A stretch of 64,000 nucleotides of DNA from Solibacillus sp040274725 (lineage in GTDB: Bacteria; Bacillota; Bacilli; Bacillales_A; Planococcaceae): the NCBI GenBank assembly GCA_040274725.1, contig JBEMAQ010000015.1, positions 1-64,000 of the forward strand, given 5' to 3'. How positions within the stretch are numbered: the stretch's first letter is position 1; each line of letters opens with the position of its first letter. The notes beneath the pieces were generated by a model that was not told where the DNA came from, did no database searches, and saw only the letters and a list, made by a program, of their open reading frames with translations. Both the position numbers and the translations under genes were made by a program. Of the stretch, positions 34,499 through 43,136 are shown piece by piece.

Positions 34499-34562
34499 AT
34501 AAATCCCCTCCATTCCTATTATACATAATGAAATAACTCACCTATCTTTTCCAATAATTTGC

Positions 34563-34568
34563 TATAAT
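34563..34568 (+). promoter_or_regulatory. -10 box before the LysR-type gene
   Basis: A perfect TATAAT lies 34 bases before the start codon. The -35 region is weak, as expected where an activator or autoregulation is involved. Confidence 0.45.
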
Positions 34569-34601
34569 CGAGACGAAATCTATAAATGGAGGAGCAGATT
34601 G

Positions 34602-35486
34602 ATGGATATCCGACAACTTGAATATTTTGTAGAAGTAGCAAAGCAGTTAAGCTTTACAAAGGCAGCTGCAACCTTACATGTATCACAACCTTCTATTAGT
34701 AAGGCCATTCAAAACTTTGAAGCCGAGCTAGGTGTGCCGTTATTTTATCGTTCCTCTAAACAATTAGAGCTGACCGATGCCGGACAAGCCGTGCTCGTAA
34801 ATGCCCAACAGGTCCTCGCCTCGTTTCATAACTTACGCTCAGAGCTGACTGATTTAATGAACCTACAAAAAGGGCAAATTCGCATCGGTATCCCACCCAT
34901 TGTCGGCGCGGAATTTTTTTCGAAGCTGATTAGCCATTATAAAGAAAGATACCCATATATCGAAATTCAACTAACAGAGGTCGGCACAAAACGCATTCGG
35001 CAATATATCGAGGCAGGGCAACTCGATATCGGTTTAGTATGTAACACCTCGACCTATGAGCAGCTAGAAACAATTCGCTTCATAACAGACCCACTACAGC
35101 TTATTGTGCACCAGGATCATCCGCTTGCTAAAAAAAGCGCTGTTGAACTAACCGACTTACAGGCAGAATCCTTCATCATTTACCGAAAAGACTTTATTTT
35201 ATACGACAAAGTTATTGAGGAATGCTCAAAGAACGGCTTTTTCCCAACCATCGCCTGCGAGACAACACAAAAGGATTTATTTATCGAGATGGTACAGGCA
35301 AAAGTTGGCATTGCGCTACTACCACAAAAGATCGCTGAAAAAATACCATACCCTTCTATTAAATGCATCCCATTTAAAGAAGAGACGATTCATTTACAGC
35401 TCGGCATTACGTGGAAGAAAAATAAATATTTATCGTTCGCTGTTCGAGAATTCATTCAGCTTGTACATGAGCTAGCACCAAATTAA
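34602..35486 (+). CDS. LysR-family transcriptional regulator
   Basis: 294 residues. An N-terminal winged helix-turn-helix (S-F-T-K-A-A-A-T-L-H-V-S-Q-P-S-I-S-K-A-I) precedes a type 2 periplasmic-binding effector domain (about 90-290). The ATG at 34602 follows GGAGG. It is the only plus-strand gene in the inserted block and diverges from the Bce-type regulator. LysR proteins often control the divergent gene, but that operon already has its own two-component system, so the target is uncertain. It resembles the CidR/YwbI-type branch in length only; I do not assign a symbol. Confidence 0.9.
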   Translation: MDIRQLEYFVEVAKQLSFTKAAATLHVSQPSISKAIQNFEAELGVPLFYRSSKQLELTDAGQAVLVNAQQVLASFHNLRSELTDLMNLQKGQIRIGIPPIVGAEFFSKLISHYKERYPYIEIQLTEVGTKRIRQYIEAGQLDIGLVCNTSTYEQLETIRFITDPLQLIVHQDHPLAKKSAVELTDLQAESFIIYRKDFILYDKVIEECSKNGFFPTIACETTQKDLFIEMVQAKVGIALLPQKIAEKIPYPSIKCIPFKEETIHLQLGITWKKNKYLSFAVREFIQLVHELAPN

Positions 35487-35602
35487 AAGCTGTATCTAAT
35501 AAAAGAATTCGGTACAGCGCTTACTCTTGTATAGTATCTATTCATGAAGTTGGTCAGATGAATCCTACCGTTTTTCACGAAAAGATTTTCTTCGTGACAC
35601 TT

Positions 35603-36424
35603 CTATAATTTCTCAGCAAATCCATTTAACTTCGTCGACATTTCTTGAATTTCCTTAATAAAATCTGATACTTGTTGAATCGATTGTGCCTGTAGTTGTC
35701 CTACATCCGAAATTTGTGAAATAGATGTTGCCATTTTTTCTGTTGCATCAAAAATCTGTGCCATCGTTTCACGAATTTGCCCTGTAGAATCAATTGTTTC
35801 CTTAGAAAACTTCCGAATCTCTGTTGCCACAACATTAAAGCCTTTGCCACTTTCACCTGCACGTGCCGCTTCAATCGCCGCATTCAACCCTAATAAATTC
35901 GTTTGGTCAGCCATACGTTTCATCATCGTTAAAATTTCAGCTGTCGATTGCACACTTTTCTCCGCTTGATTGGACTGCTGCATTAACGTCTCAGAAGCCC
36001 CTGTTAGCGTCAATGCACCATTCGCAATACTCGCAATTTGTTCATTTGCATGATTAAGTGCTGAAGAAATCGCACCTGAAATTTGAACAAGCTCATTGGC
36101 CTTTCGAACTTGCACAGCAATCCCGCCAATCACACGTCCGTTTTCATCGTGCAACGGCGTAGCTGTGCCGATAAACTCAAAACCATAAAAATCAGCAGGC
36201 ACCTCCGCCTCTAACCGTATATTTTTCTTTAATGCCTGTGATAACGGTTCTTCTGGGTGTAAAGATTGGCCTACCTTAATAGATAAATCAATCTCCGTCC
36301 CCGGCATGTACGCAATAAATTTCTCTAAATCGCAAATAGCAATTGATAAATCAGTTGGAACAGCCTTTTTAAATACTTGTAGCACCTGAACAATACCTTC
36401 TAACGAACCAATTTTGTTTAACAT
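35603..36424 (-). CDS. short soluble methyl-accepting chemotaxis-like receptor, paralogue
   Basis: 273 residues with no membrane helix. The N-terminal sensor (about 1-115) shares D-L-S-I-K-V-G-Q and G-R-V-I-G-G-I-A-V-Q-V with the protein at 8219-9043. The C-terminal hairpin has the chemoreceptor tip Q-T-N-L-L-G-L-N-A-A-I-E-A-A-R-A-G, nearly canonical. The ATG at 36424 follows TGGAG. Such soluble receptors usually signal to CheA, but none is encoded here. It stands alone between the LysR gene and glcB. Confidence 0.88.
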   Translation of the reverse strand: MLNKIGSLEGIVQVLQVFKKAVPTDLSIAICDLEKFIAYMPGTEIDLSIKVGQSLHPEEPLSQALKKNIRLEAEVPADFYGFEFIGTATPLHDENGRVIGGIAVQVRKANELVQISGAISSALNHANEQIASIANGALTLTGASETLMQQSNQAEKSVQSTAEILTMMKRMADQTNLLGLNAAIEAARAGESGKGFNVVATEIRKFSKETIDSTGQIRETMAQIFDATEKMATSISQISDVGQLQAQSIQQVSDFIKEIQEMSTKLNGFAEKL

Positions 36425-36682
36425 AAAAAAACTCCATTTCAATTATCTGTATTATATATTTATTATATCACCAAAAATGTAAATGTTGCCCAATTACGTT
36501 ACTTTGAAAATAAATGCATTGTTCTTCCTTCACTAACATAAAACTGCATTAAAAACTAAAGCTTTATAGTCCACTATCAATTAACATAAAAAAGCGCCCA
36601 AAATAATGAGAGGCTGCTGAAAGCTAATAAATCTTAAAAATTCATTGTAATTAATTTTGATTTCACTGATTTATAACAAATT
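36425..36682. other. AT-rich gap upstream of the soluble receptor
   Basis: No coding signal is seen. On the minus strand two TATAAT-like boxes lie 40-60 bases before the receptor start without a good -35 box. No sigma-D type promoter was recognised. The remainder is featureless up to the glcB terminator palindrome. Confidence 0.5.
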
Positions 36683-36726
36683 AAAAGTCGATTCACACTA
36701 AAAATTTTAGTGTGAATCGACTTTTT
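36683..36726. terminator. 44-bp perfect palindrome, terminator of glcB
   Basis: Left and right arms of 22 bases each are exact reverse complements (AAAAGTCGATTCACAC ... GTGTGAATCGACTTTT). The minus-strand 3' arm ends in TTTT. It lies 48 bases after the glcB stop. It is longer than ordinary terminators. Confidence 0.8.
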
Positions 36727-36774
36727 CAGTGCCCTCAAATAATTCTTCGGCCGCTTTTTTGCGTTATTTATTAA

Positions 36775-38952
36775 CTATGCGTTCACTTTTTGCTTCGCTT
36801 TCGCCTCAATACGCTTCTTGTGTAAAATGGGCTCTGTATAACCACTTGGCTGCTCGTAGCCTTTAAATACAAGCTCGCTCGCTGCTTGGAACGCTACAGA
36901 CTCCGCATAATTCGCCGCCATTGGCGTATAAGCTGGATCATCTGCATTTTGCTCATCTACAATTTTCGCCATGCGCTCAAGCGTCTCCTGTACCTGCTCC
37001 TTCGTGCAAATCCCATGATGTAGCCAGTTCGCAACATGCTGACTTGAAATACGCAATGTTGCGCGGTCTTCCATCAAACCGATATTATTAATATCTGGCA
37101 CCTTCGAACAGCCCACACCGTGCTCTACCCAGCGCACTACATAGCCTAAAATACCTTGTGCATTATTATCGAGCTCCTGCTGAATCTCTTCAGGCATCCA
37201 GTCTGTAGTCGGTGCTACAGGAACTTGTAAAATCGCATCCTGTAAATCTTCAGATGTTGAAATCCCTTTTTGTACGTCTTTTACATTTACCTGATGATAA
37301 TGTGTTGCATGAAGTGTTGCGGCTGTCGGTGATGGTACCCAAGCTGTCGTTGCCCCAGCTAACGGATGACCAATTTTTTGCTTTAACATTTCCGCCATTA
37401 AATCTGGCATTGCCCACATTCCTTTACCAATTTGCGCATGCCCCTGCAAGCCTGCATCAAGCCCTACGACTACGTTTGACTTCTCATAAGCCGTCAGCCA
37501 TGTAGACGTCTTCATCTCACCTTTACGAATCATCGGACCCGCTTCCATTGATGTATGAATCTCGTCACCTGTACGATCTAAGAATCCTGTATTGATGAAG
37601 ACAATACGCTCTTTCACCTCGTTAATACAAGCCTTTAAATTTAATGATGTACGACGTTCCTCATCCATTACACCAATCTTTAACGTATTGCGCGCCACTC
37701 CAATTAAATCCTCGATGCGATTAAATAACGTATTTGCAAATGCAACTTCTTGTGAGCCATGCATTTTAGGCTTTACAATATATACTGAGCCTTTTTGTGA
37801 ATTTTTGTATTGCCCCGTCCCTAATAATTCATGCTTCGCAATTAAGCTCGTTACAACACCATCCATAATGCCCTCAGGTACCTCTTGACCATCCTGATCT
37901 AAGATTGCTGGATTTGTCATTAAGTGGCCTACATTACGTACAAACATTAATGAACGACCATTTACTGTGATTGTCTCACCAGTTGGCGCTGTATATACAC
38001 GGTCTGGATTCAATGTACGCGTCATTGTCTTTGAGCCCTTTTCGAATATCGCTGCTAAATCGCCCTTCATCAAGCCAAGCCAGTTTGTATAGACTTCTAT
38101 TTTGTCCTTTGCATCAACCGCCGCTACAGAATCCTCACAGTCCATAATGGTTGTAATTGCTGACTCTAACACAACGTCCTTCACACCGGCAGCATCATCT
38201 TTGCCGATTGGATGAGCTCGGTCAATTTGAATTTCAATGTGTAGATCATTATTTTTTAGTAAAATCGCAGTCGGTGCATCCGCCTCACCTTGATACCCAG
38301 TAAATTTTTCTTGCTCTACAAGTGTAACAATCATTTCATCCGCTAATGTTATTTGGAGTGCGCCGTCTACAACCGCATAGTTCACTGTATTTTGGTGCGA
38401 GCCACTAGTTAATGGTGCTGCCTCGTCTAATAAATTTTTCGCGTGCTCAATTACCTTTGCACCACGAACAGGATTATAACCCTTCCCTGCTTCAGCACCG
38501 TTGTCATCGCTAATTACATCTGTGCCGTAAAGGGCATCATACAAACTGCCCCAGCGTGCATTCGCCGCATTGATTGCGTAGCGTGCATTACTTACAGGTA
38601 CAACTAACTGAGGCCCAGCCTGAATAGCAACCTCACTATCTACATTTTCTGTTGTTACATTAAACGGCTCTACTTGCGACTCTAAATAACCAATATTTTG
38701 TAAAAACGACTTATAACTTTCAAAATCCACGCTACCTTTATTTTCTTTATGCCATTCATTAATTTGCGCCTGTAATTCATCTCGACGAGCAAGTAATGCT
38801 TTATTTTTCGGTGCTAGCTCATGGAGTAACTGATCAAAACCATCCCAAAATGCCTCTTGCTCCACTTCAGTTCCTGGCAATACCTTTGTATTAATAAATT
38901 CATATAATGAATCTGCTACTTGTAAATTCCCTACTTTTACATATGTTGTCAT
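36775..38952 (-). CDS. glcB: malate synthase G
   Basis: A 725-residue enzyme that condenses glyoxylate and acetyl-CoA to malate. Length and sequence match the monomeric G isoform. The catalytic barrel shows R-N-V-G-H-L-M-T-N near residue 340, metal-binding Glu in M-D-E-E-R-R-T and Asp in F-L-D-R-T-G-D-E-I-H. The late M-E-D-R-A-T-L-R-I-S carries the catalytic Asp. G-type enzymes often work in glycolate or purine-derived glyoxylate use. No isocitrate lyase gene is adjacent, so the pathway cannot be fixed. The ATG follows GGGGG. Confidence 0.96.
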   Translation of the reverse strand: MTTYVKVGNLQVADSLYEFINTKVLPGTEVEQEAFWDGFDQLLHELAPKNKALLARRDELQAQINEWHKENKGSVDFESYKSFLQNIGYLESQVEPFNVTTENVDSEVAIQAGPQLVVPVSNARYAINAANARWGSLYDALYGTDVISDDNGAEAGKGYNPVRGAKVIEHAKNLLDEAAPLTSGSHQNTVNYAVVDGALQITLADEMIVTLVEQEKFTGYQGEADAPTAILLKNNDLHIEIQIDRAHPIGKDDAAGVKDVVLESAITTIMDCEDSVAAVDAKDKIEVYTNWLGLMKGDLAAIFEKGSKTMTRTLNPDRVYTAPTGETITVNGRSLMFVRNVGHLMTNPAILDQDGQEVPEGIMDGVVTSLIAKHELLGTGQYKNSQKGSVYIVKPKMHGSQEVAFANTLFNRIEDLIGVARNTLKIGVMDEERRTSLNLKACINEVKERIVFINTGFLDRTGDEIHTSMEAGPMIRKGEMKTSTWLTAYEKSNVVVGLDAGLQGHAQIGKGMWAMPDLMAEMLKQKIGHPLAGATTAWVPSPTAATLHATHYHQVNVKDVQKGISTSEDLQDAILQVPVAPTTDWMPEEIQQELDNNAQGILGYVVRWVEHGVGCSKVPDINNIGLMEDRATLRISSQHVANWLHHGICTKEQVQETLERMAKIVDEQNADDPAYTPMAANYAESVAFQAASELVFKGYEQPSGYTEPILHKKRIEAKAKQKVNA

Positions 38953-39010
38953 AAATATATATCCCCCTTTTTATTCAAACAAAAGAAAAGCATCCCCTTT
39001 TCTTACCTTT

Positions 39011-39061
39011 ATTGTATATTCAAAATATGTATAAATAAAATACATATTTTGAATATACAAT
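39011..39061. repeat. 22-bp perfect inverted repeat upstream of glcB
   Basis: Two arms of 22 bases, each starting with ATTGTATATTCAAAATATG from its outer end, flank a 7-base spacer. It lies 59-109 bases before the glcB start and includes candidate promoter boxes (TACAAT on the minus strand). There is no T run and no gene ends here, so it looks like an operator or a cruciform-forming element, not a terminator. Confidence 0.75.
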
Positions 39062-39085
39062 ATGCCTTTTAGTTATAGAGATAAC

Positions 39086-39121
39086 AAAAAAACACCCCAC
39101 AAGCGTCCCTGTGGAGTGTTT
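39086..39121 (-). terminator. terminator of tuf
   Basis: On the minus strand, AAACACTCCACA pairs with TTGTGGGGTGTTT and is followed by T's, about 25 bases past the tuf stop. Confidence 0.9.
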
Positions 39122-39143
39122 AAGATTTTAGCCTAAGCTAAAA

Positions 39144-40331
39144 TTATTTTTGGATAGTTGCTACTACGCCAGCGCCTACAGTACGGCCACCCTCGCGGAT
39201 AGAGAATTTAGTACCTTCTTCTAAAGCGATTGGAGCGATTAATTCAACAGTCATTTCGATGTTGTCGCCAGGCATAACCATTTCTACGCCTTCTGGTAAG
39301 TTACAGATACCTGTTACGTCAGTTGTACGGAAGTAGAACTGAGGACGGTAGTTAGAGAAGAATGGAGTATGACGGCCACCCTCTTCTTTTGATAAAACAT
39401 AAACTTCAGCTTTGAAGTTTGTGTGTGGAGTGATTGAACCTGGTTTAGCTAATACTTGACCACGTTGGATATCTTCACGAGCAATACCACGTAATAAAGC
39501 ACCGATGTTGTCACCAGCTTCAGCGTAATCTAATAATTTACGGAACATTTCTACACCAGTTACAGTTGTAGTACGTGCTTCTTCTTCGATACCGATTACT
39601 TCTACAACGTCACCAACTTTAACTTGACCACGTTCAACACGGCCAGTTGCTACTGTACCACGACCAGTGATAGAGAATACGTCCTCTACTGGCATCATGA
39701 ATGGTTTGTCAGTTTGACGTTCTGGAGTTGGGATGTAAGAATCTACAGCGTCCATTAATTCGATGATTTTAGCTTCCCATTCTGGTTCGCCTTCTAATGC
39801 TTTAAGAGCTGAACCTTTGATTACTGGAAGATCGTCGCCTGGGAAGTCGTACTCAGATAATAAGTCACGGATTTCCATTTCAACTAATTCTAATAATTCT
39901 TCGTCATCAACCATATCACATTTGTTCATGAATACTACTAAGTAAGGAACACCTACTTGTTTAGAAAGTAAGATGTGCTCACGAGTTTGTGGCATTGGGC
40001 CATCAGCAGCAGATACTACTAAGATACCGCCGTCCATTTGTGCAGCACCAGTGATCATGTTTTTAACATAGTCAGCATGTCCTGGGCAGTCTACGTGTGC
40101 GTAGTGACGAGTTGCAGTTTCATATTCAACGTGAGAAGTGTTGATTGTGATACCACGCTCTTTTTCTTCTGGAGCGTTGTCAATGTCAGCGTAAGATTTA
40201 GCTTCGCCACCCATTGCTTTTGATAATACTGTTGCGATTGCAGCAGTTAAAGTAGTTTTACCATGGTCAACGTGTCCGATAGTACCAACGTTAGCATGTG
40301 TTTTTGAACGGTCAAATTTTTCTTTAGCCAT
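39144..40331 (-). CDS. tuf: elongation factor Tu
   Basis: 395 residues, delivering aminoacyl-tRNA to the ribosome with GTP hydrolysis. The motifs are G-H-V-D-H-G-K-T (P-loop), D-C-P-G-H (with catalytic His), N-K-C-D and S-A-L. The ATG after GGAGG is used; six codons readable upstream include that site. It is the last gene of the str cluster, 133 bases after fusA, with its own leader. Confidence 0.99.
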   Translation of the reverse strand: MAKEKFDRSKTHANVGTIGHVDHGKTTLTAAIATVLSKAMGGEAKSYADIDNAPEEKERGITINTSHVEYETATRHYAHVDCPGHADYVKNMITGAAQMDGGILVVSAADGPMPQTREHILLSKQVGVPYLVVFMNKCDMVDDEELLELVEMEIRDLLSEYDFPGDDLPVIKGSALKALEGEPEWEAKIIELMDAVDSYIPTPERQTDKPFMMPVEDVFSITGRGTVATGRVERGQVKVGDVVEVIGIEEEARTTTVTGVEMFRKLLDYAEAGDNIGALLRGIAREDIQRGQVLAKPGSITPHTNFKAEVYVLSKEEGGRHTPFFSNYRPQFYFRTTDVTGICNLPEGVEMVMPGDNIEMTVELIAPIALEEGTKFSIREGGRTVGAGVVATIQK

Positions 40332-40386
40332 TAGAAAATGCCTCCTCAAGGGTATGTTTTAATTTTAAATTTATCCTAAAATTGCT

Positions 40387-40412
40387 GACTGTAAATGGGC
40401 CCATTCACAGTC
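40387..40412 (-). repeat. hairpin in the tuf leader
   Basis: GACTGTGAATGGG and CCCATTTACAGTC form a 26-base palindrome with one wobble pair and no T run, about 55 bases before tuf. It may control tuf mRNA stability or translation. Confidence 0.55.
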
Positions 40413-40422
40413 CTGCAATCAT

Positions 40423-40451
40423 AGTTTACAAATTAGTTATACTTTAAACAA
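40423..40451 (-). promoter_or_regulatory. possible tuf promoter
   Basis: TTGTTT (40446-40451), 17 bases and TAAACT (40423-40428) on the minus strand lie in the fusA-tuf gap. Separate tuf expression is common in Bacillales. Confidence 0.45.
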
Positions 40452-40464
40452 GATGAAATTTCAA

Positions 40465-42546
40465 TTATTCACCTTTATTTTTTTTGATAATGTCTTCTGC
40501 AATTGATTTTGGTACTTCTTCATAATGATCAAATGTCATTGAGAATACACCGCGACCTTGTGTTGCAGAACGTAAAGTTGTAGCATATCCGAACATTTCA
40601 GATAGTGGAACCATAGAACGTACTACTTGAGAGTTACCGCGAGCTTCCATACCCTCAACGCGTCCGCGACGAGCAGTAATATTACCCATGATATCACCAA
40701 GGTACTCTTCTGGAATTACAACTTCTACTTTCATCATTGGTTCTAAAATTACTGCGTCACAACGTTTAGCAGCTTCTTTTAATGCCATAGATGCAGCAAT
40801 TTTGAACGCCATCTCATTCGAGTCAACGTCATGGTAAGAACCGAATACTAATTTCGCTTTAATGTCGATAAGTGGGTAACCAGCTACTACACCGCGGTCA
40901 AGAGAGTCACGTAGACCCGCTTCTACTGCAGGAATGTATTCACGAGGTACAACACCACCAACGATAGCGTTTTCGAATTCGAAACCTTTACCCTCTTCGT
41001 TTGGAGAGAACTCGATCGTTACGTCACCGTATTGACCGCGACCACCTGATTGACGAGTGAATTTACCTTGAACTTTAGCTTCAGAACGGAAAGTCTCACG
41101 GTAAGATACCATTGGAGCACCAACGTTTGCTTCAACTTTAAATTCACGTTTCATACGGTCAACTAGGATGTCTAAGTGTAACTCACCCATACCAGAGATG
41201 ATAGTTTGTCCAGTTTCTGTGTCAGTGTGAGCACGGAAAGTTGGATCTTCTTCTTGTAGTTTTTGTAAAGCTTGACCCATTTTATCTTGGTCAGCTTTAG
41301 ATTTTGGTTCTACAGAAAGAGAAATTACTGGCTCAGGGAAGTCCATTGATTCAAGAATTACTAAGTGCTTCTCTTCACAAAGAGTATCACCAGTTGTAGT
41401 ATCTTTAAGACCTACAGCAGCAGCGATGTCCCCAGCAAATACTTTCGAAATCTCTTCACGAGAGTTAGCGTGCATTTGTAGGATACGACCTACGCGCTCA
41501 CGTTTACCTTTAGAAGAGTTTTGTACGTATGAACCTGATTCTAATGTACCTGAGTACACACGGAAGAATGTTAATTTACCTACGAATGGGTCAGTCATTA
41601 CTTTGAATGCTAAAGCCGAGAATGGCTCTTCATCAGAAGAATGGCGGATGATTTCTTCCTCACCATCAACATCAGTACCTTTAATGTCAGGAACATCAGT
41701 TGGAGCTGGAAGATATGCAACAGCTGCGTCTAGCATTTTACGAACACCTTTGTGTTTGAATGCTGTACCACAAAGTACTGGGTAGAATTCTACCGCAATT
41801 GTAGCTTTACGGATAGCCGCAACTAACTCTTCGTTAGTAATTTCTTCGCCTTCTAAGTATTTCTCCATAAGATCTTCGTCAACACTTGCAACAGCATCGA
41901 TTAATTTCTCACGGTACTCTTCAGCTTGTGCTTGGTGAGATTCTGGAATTGGTTGACCTTCACGTAATGCAGTACCTTCTTCGTTATCGTAGTAAGTAAC
42001 ATCCATTGTGATTAAGTCAATAATTCCTGAGAATTCATCTTCAGCACCGATTGGTAATTGGATTGGGTGAGCGTTCGCTTGTAAACGATCGTGTAGAGTT
42101 CCTACAGAATATAAGAAGTCTGCACCCATTTTATCCATTTTATTGATGAATACGATACGAGGAACCCCGTACGTAGTAGCTTGACGCCATACTGTTTCAG
42201 TTTGAGGCTCAACACCAGATTGAGCGTCTAATACTGTTACAGCACCATCAAGAACACGTAAAGAACGTTCTACTTCTACAGTGAAGTCTACGTGTCCAGG
42301 AGTATCGATGATGTTGATACGGTGACCCTTCCATTGAGCTGTAGTTGCAGCAGAAGTGATCGTGATACCACGCTCTTGCTCTTGCTCCATCCAGTCCATT
42401 TGAGAACCGCCATCGTGTGTTTCACCGATTTTATGAATCTTACCAGTGTAATAAAGGATACGCTCAGTTGTTGTTGTTTTACCAGCATCAATGTGAGCCA
42501 TGATCCCAATATTACGTGTATTCTCTAGAGAGAATTCGCGTTTCAT
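40465..42546 (-). CDS. fusA: elongation factor G
   Basis: 693 residues, driving translocation. It has A-H-I-D-A-G-K-T-T-T-T-E-R (P-loop), D-T-P-G-H-V-D-F and N-K-M-D. Domains II-V follow in order, with the domain IV loop S-G-G-R-G-Q-Y-G-D. No clear fusidic-acid resistance change was noted by eye. It lies 78 bases after rpsG. Confidence 0.99.
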   Translation of the reverse strand: MKREFSLENTRNIGIMAHIDAGKTTTTERILYYTGKIHKIGETHDGGSQMDWMEQEQERGITITSAATTAQWKGHRINIIDTPGHVDFTVEVERSLRVLDGAVTVLDAQSGVEPQTETVWRQATTYGVPRIVFINKMDKMGADFLYSVGTLHDRLQANAHPIQLPIGAEDEFSGIIDLITMDVTYYDNEEGTALREGQPIPESHQAQAEEYREKLIDAVASVDEDLMEKYLEGEEITNEELVAAIRKATIAVEFYPVLCGTAFKHKGVRKMLDAAVAYLPAPTDVPDIKGTDVDGEEEIIRHSSDEEPFSALAFKVMTDPFVGKLTFFRVYSGTLESGSYVQNSSKGKRERVGRILQMHANSREEISKVFAGDIAAAVGLKDTTTGDTLCEEKHLVILESMDFPEPVISLSVEPKSKADQDKMGQALQKLQEEDPTFRAHTDTETGQTIISGMGELHLDILVDRMKREFKVEANVGAPMVSYRETFRSEAKVQGKFTRQSGGRGQYGDVTIEFSPNEEGKGFEFENAIVGGVVPREYIPAVEAGLRDSLDRGVVAGYPLIDIKAKLVFGSYHDVDSNEMAFKIAASMALKEAAKRCDAVILEPMMKVEVVIPEEYLGDIMGNITARRGRVEGMEARGNSQVVRSMVPLSEMFGYATTLRSATQGRGVFSMTFDHYEEVPKSIAEDIIKKNKGE

Positions 42547-42595
42547 AGGAAATTTCTCCTTCCATATTGGGCTAGCTGTATAGATAAAAATCTAG

Positions 42596-42614
42596 GCTCT
42601 AGCAAGGCTAGAGC
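42596..42614 (-). repeat. hairpin between rpsG and fusA
   Basis: GCTCTAGC and GCTAGAGC form a perfect 8-bp stem with a 3-base loop just after the rpsG stop. Without a T run it is likelier an mRNA processing or regulatory hairpin than a terminator. Confidence 0.5.
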
Positions 42615-42624
42615 ATAGATTAAA

Positions 42625-43095
42625 TTACCAACGGTAGTGAGCGAATGCTTTGTTCGCTTCTGCCATTTTGTGCATATCTTCACGTTTCTTAACTGAAGCA
42701 CCTGTGTTGTTAGATGCGTCTAAGATTTCGTTAGCTAAACGCTCTTCCATAGTTTTTTCACCACGAAGACGAGAATAGTTAACTAGGTAACGAAGACCTA
42801 AAGTTGTACGGCGTTCTGGACGAACTTCAACCGGTACTTGGTAGTTAGAACCACCAACACGACGAGCGCGAACTTCAAGAACTGGCATTACGTTGTTTAA
42901 TGCAGCTTCAAATACTTCTAATGCGTCTTGACCAGAACGTTCTTTAACTAAATCGAACGCACCGTATAAGATTTTTTGAGAAGTACCTCTTTTACCATCA
43001 ATCATCATTTTGTTGATTAAACGAGTTACTAACTTTGAGTTATAAAGTGGATCTGGTAACACGTCACGTTTGGAAACAGGACCTTTACGAGGCAT
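42625..43095 (-). CDS. rpsG: 30S ribosomal protein S7
   Basis: 156 residues from M-P-R-K-G-P-V-S-K-R-D after GGAGG. S7 nucleates the 30S head and lies at the mRNA exit. The end H-K-M-A-E-A-N-K-A-F-A-H-Y-R-W is typical. It lies 41 bases after rpsL. Confidence 0.98.
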   Translation of the reverse strand: MPRKGPVSKRDVLPDPLYNSKLVTRLINKMMIDGKRGTSQKILYGAFDLVKERSGQDALEVFEAALNNVMPVLEVRARRVGGSNYQVPVEVRPERRTTLGLRYLVNYSRLRGEKTMEERLANEILDASNNTGASVKKREDMHKMAEANKAFAHYRW

Positions 43096-43136
43096 GTGTT
43101 TTCCTCCTTTCAAATAGTTGTCTATTTAAACTTAAA

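Noticed and set aside
35575..35597. Terminator for the soluble receptor gene at 35603
   Set aside because: TCACGAA/TTCGTGA can pair, but neither strand has a T run after the stem.
28240..39143. Prophage or transposon as the source of the tuf-rpsJ insertion
   Set aside because: No integrase, transposase, tRNA or flanking direct repeat was found; the genes look like ordinary chromosomal ones.
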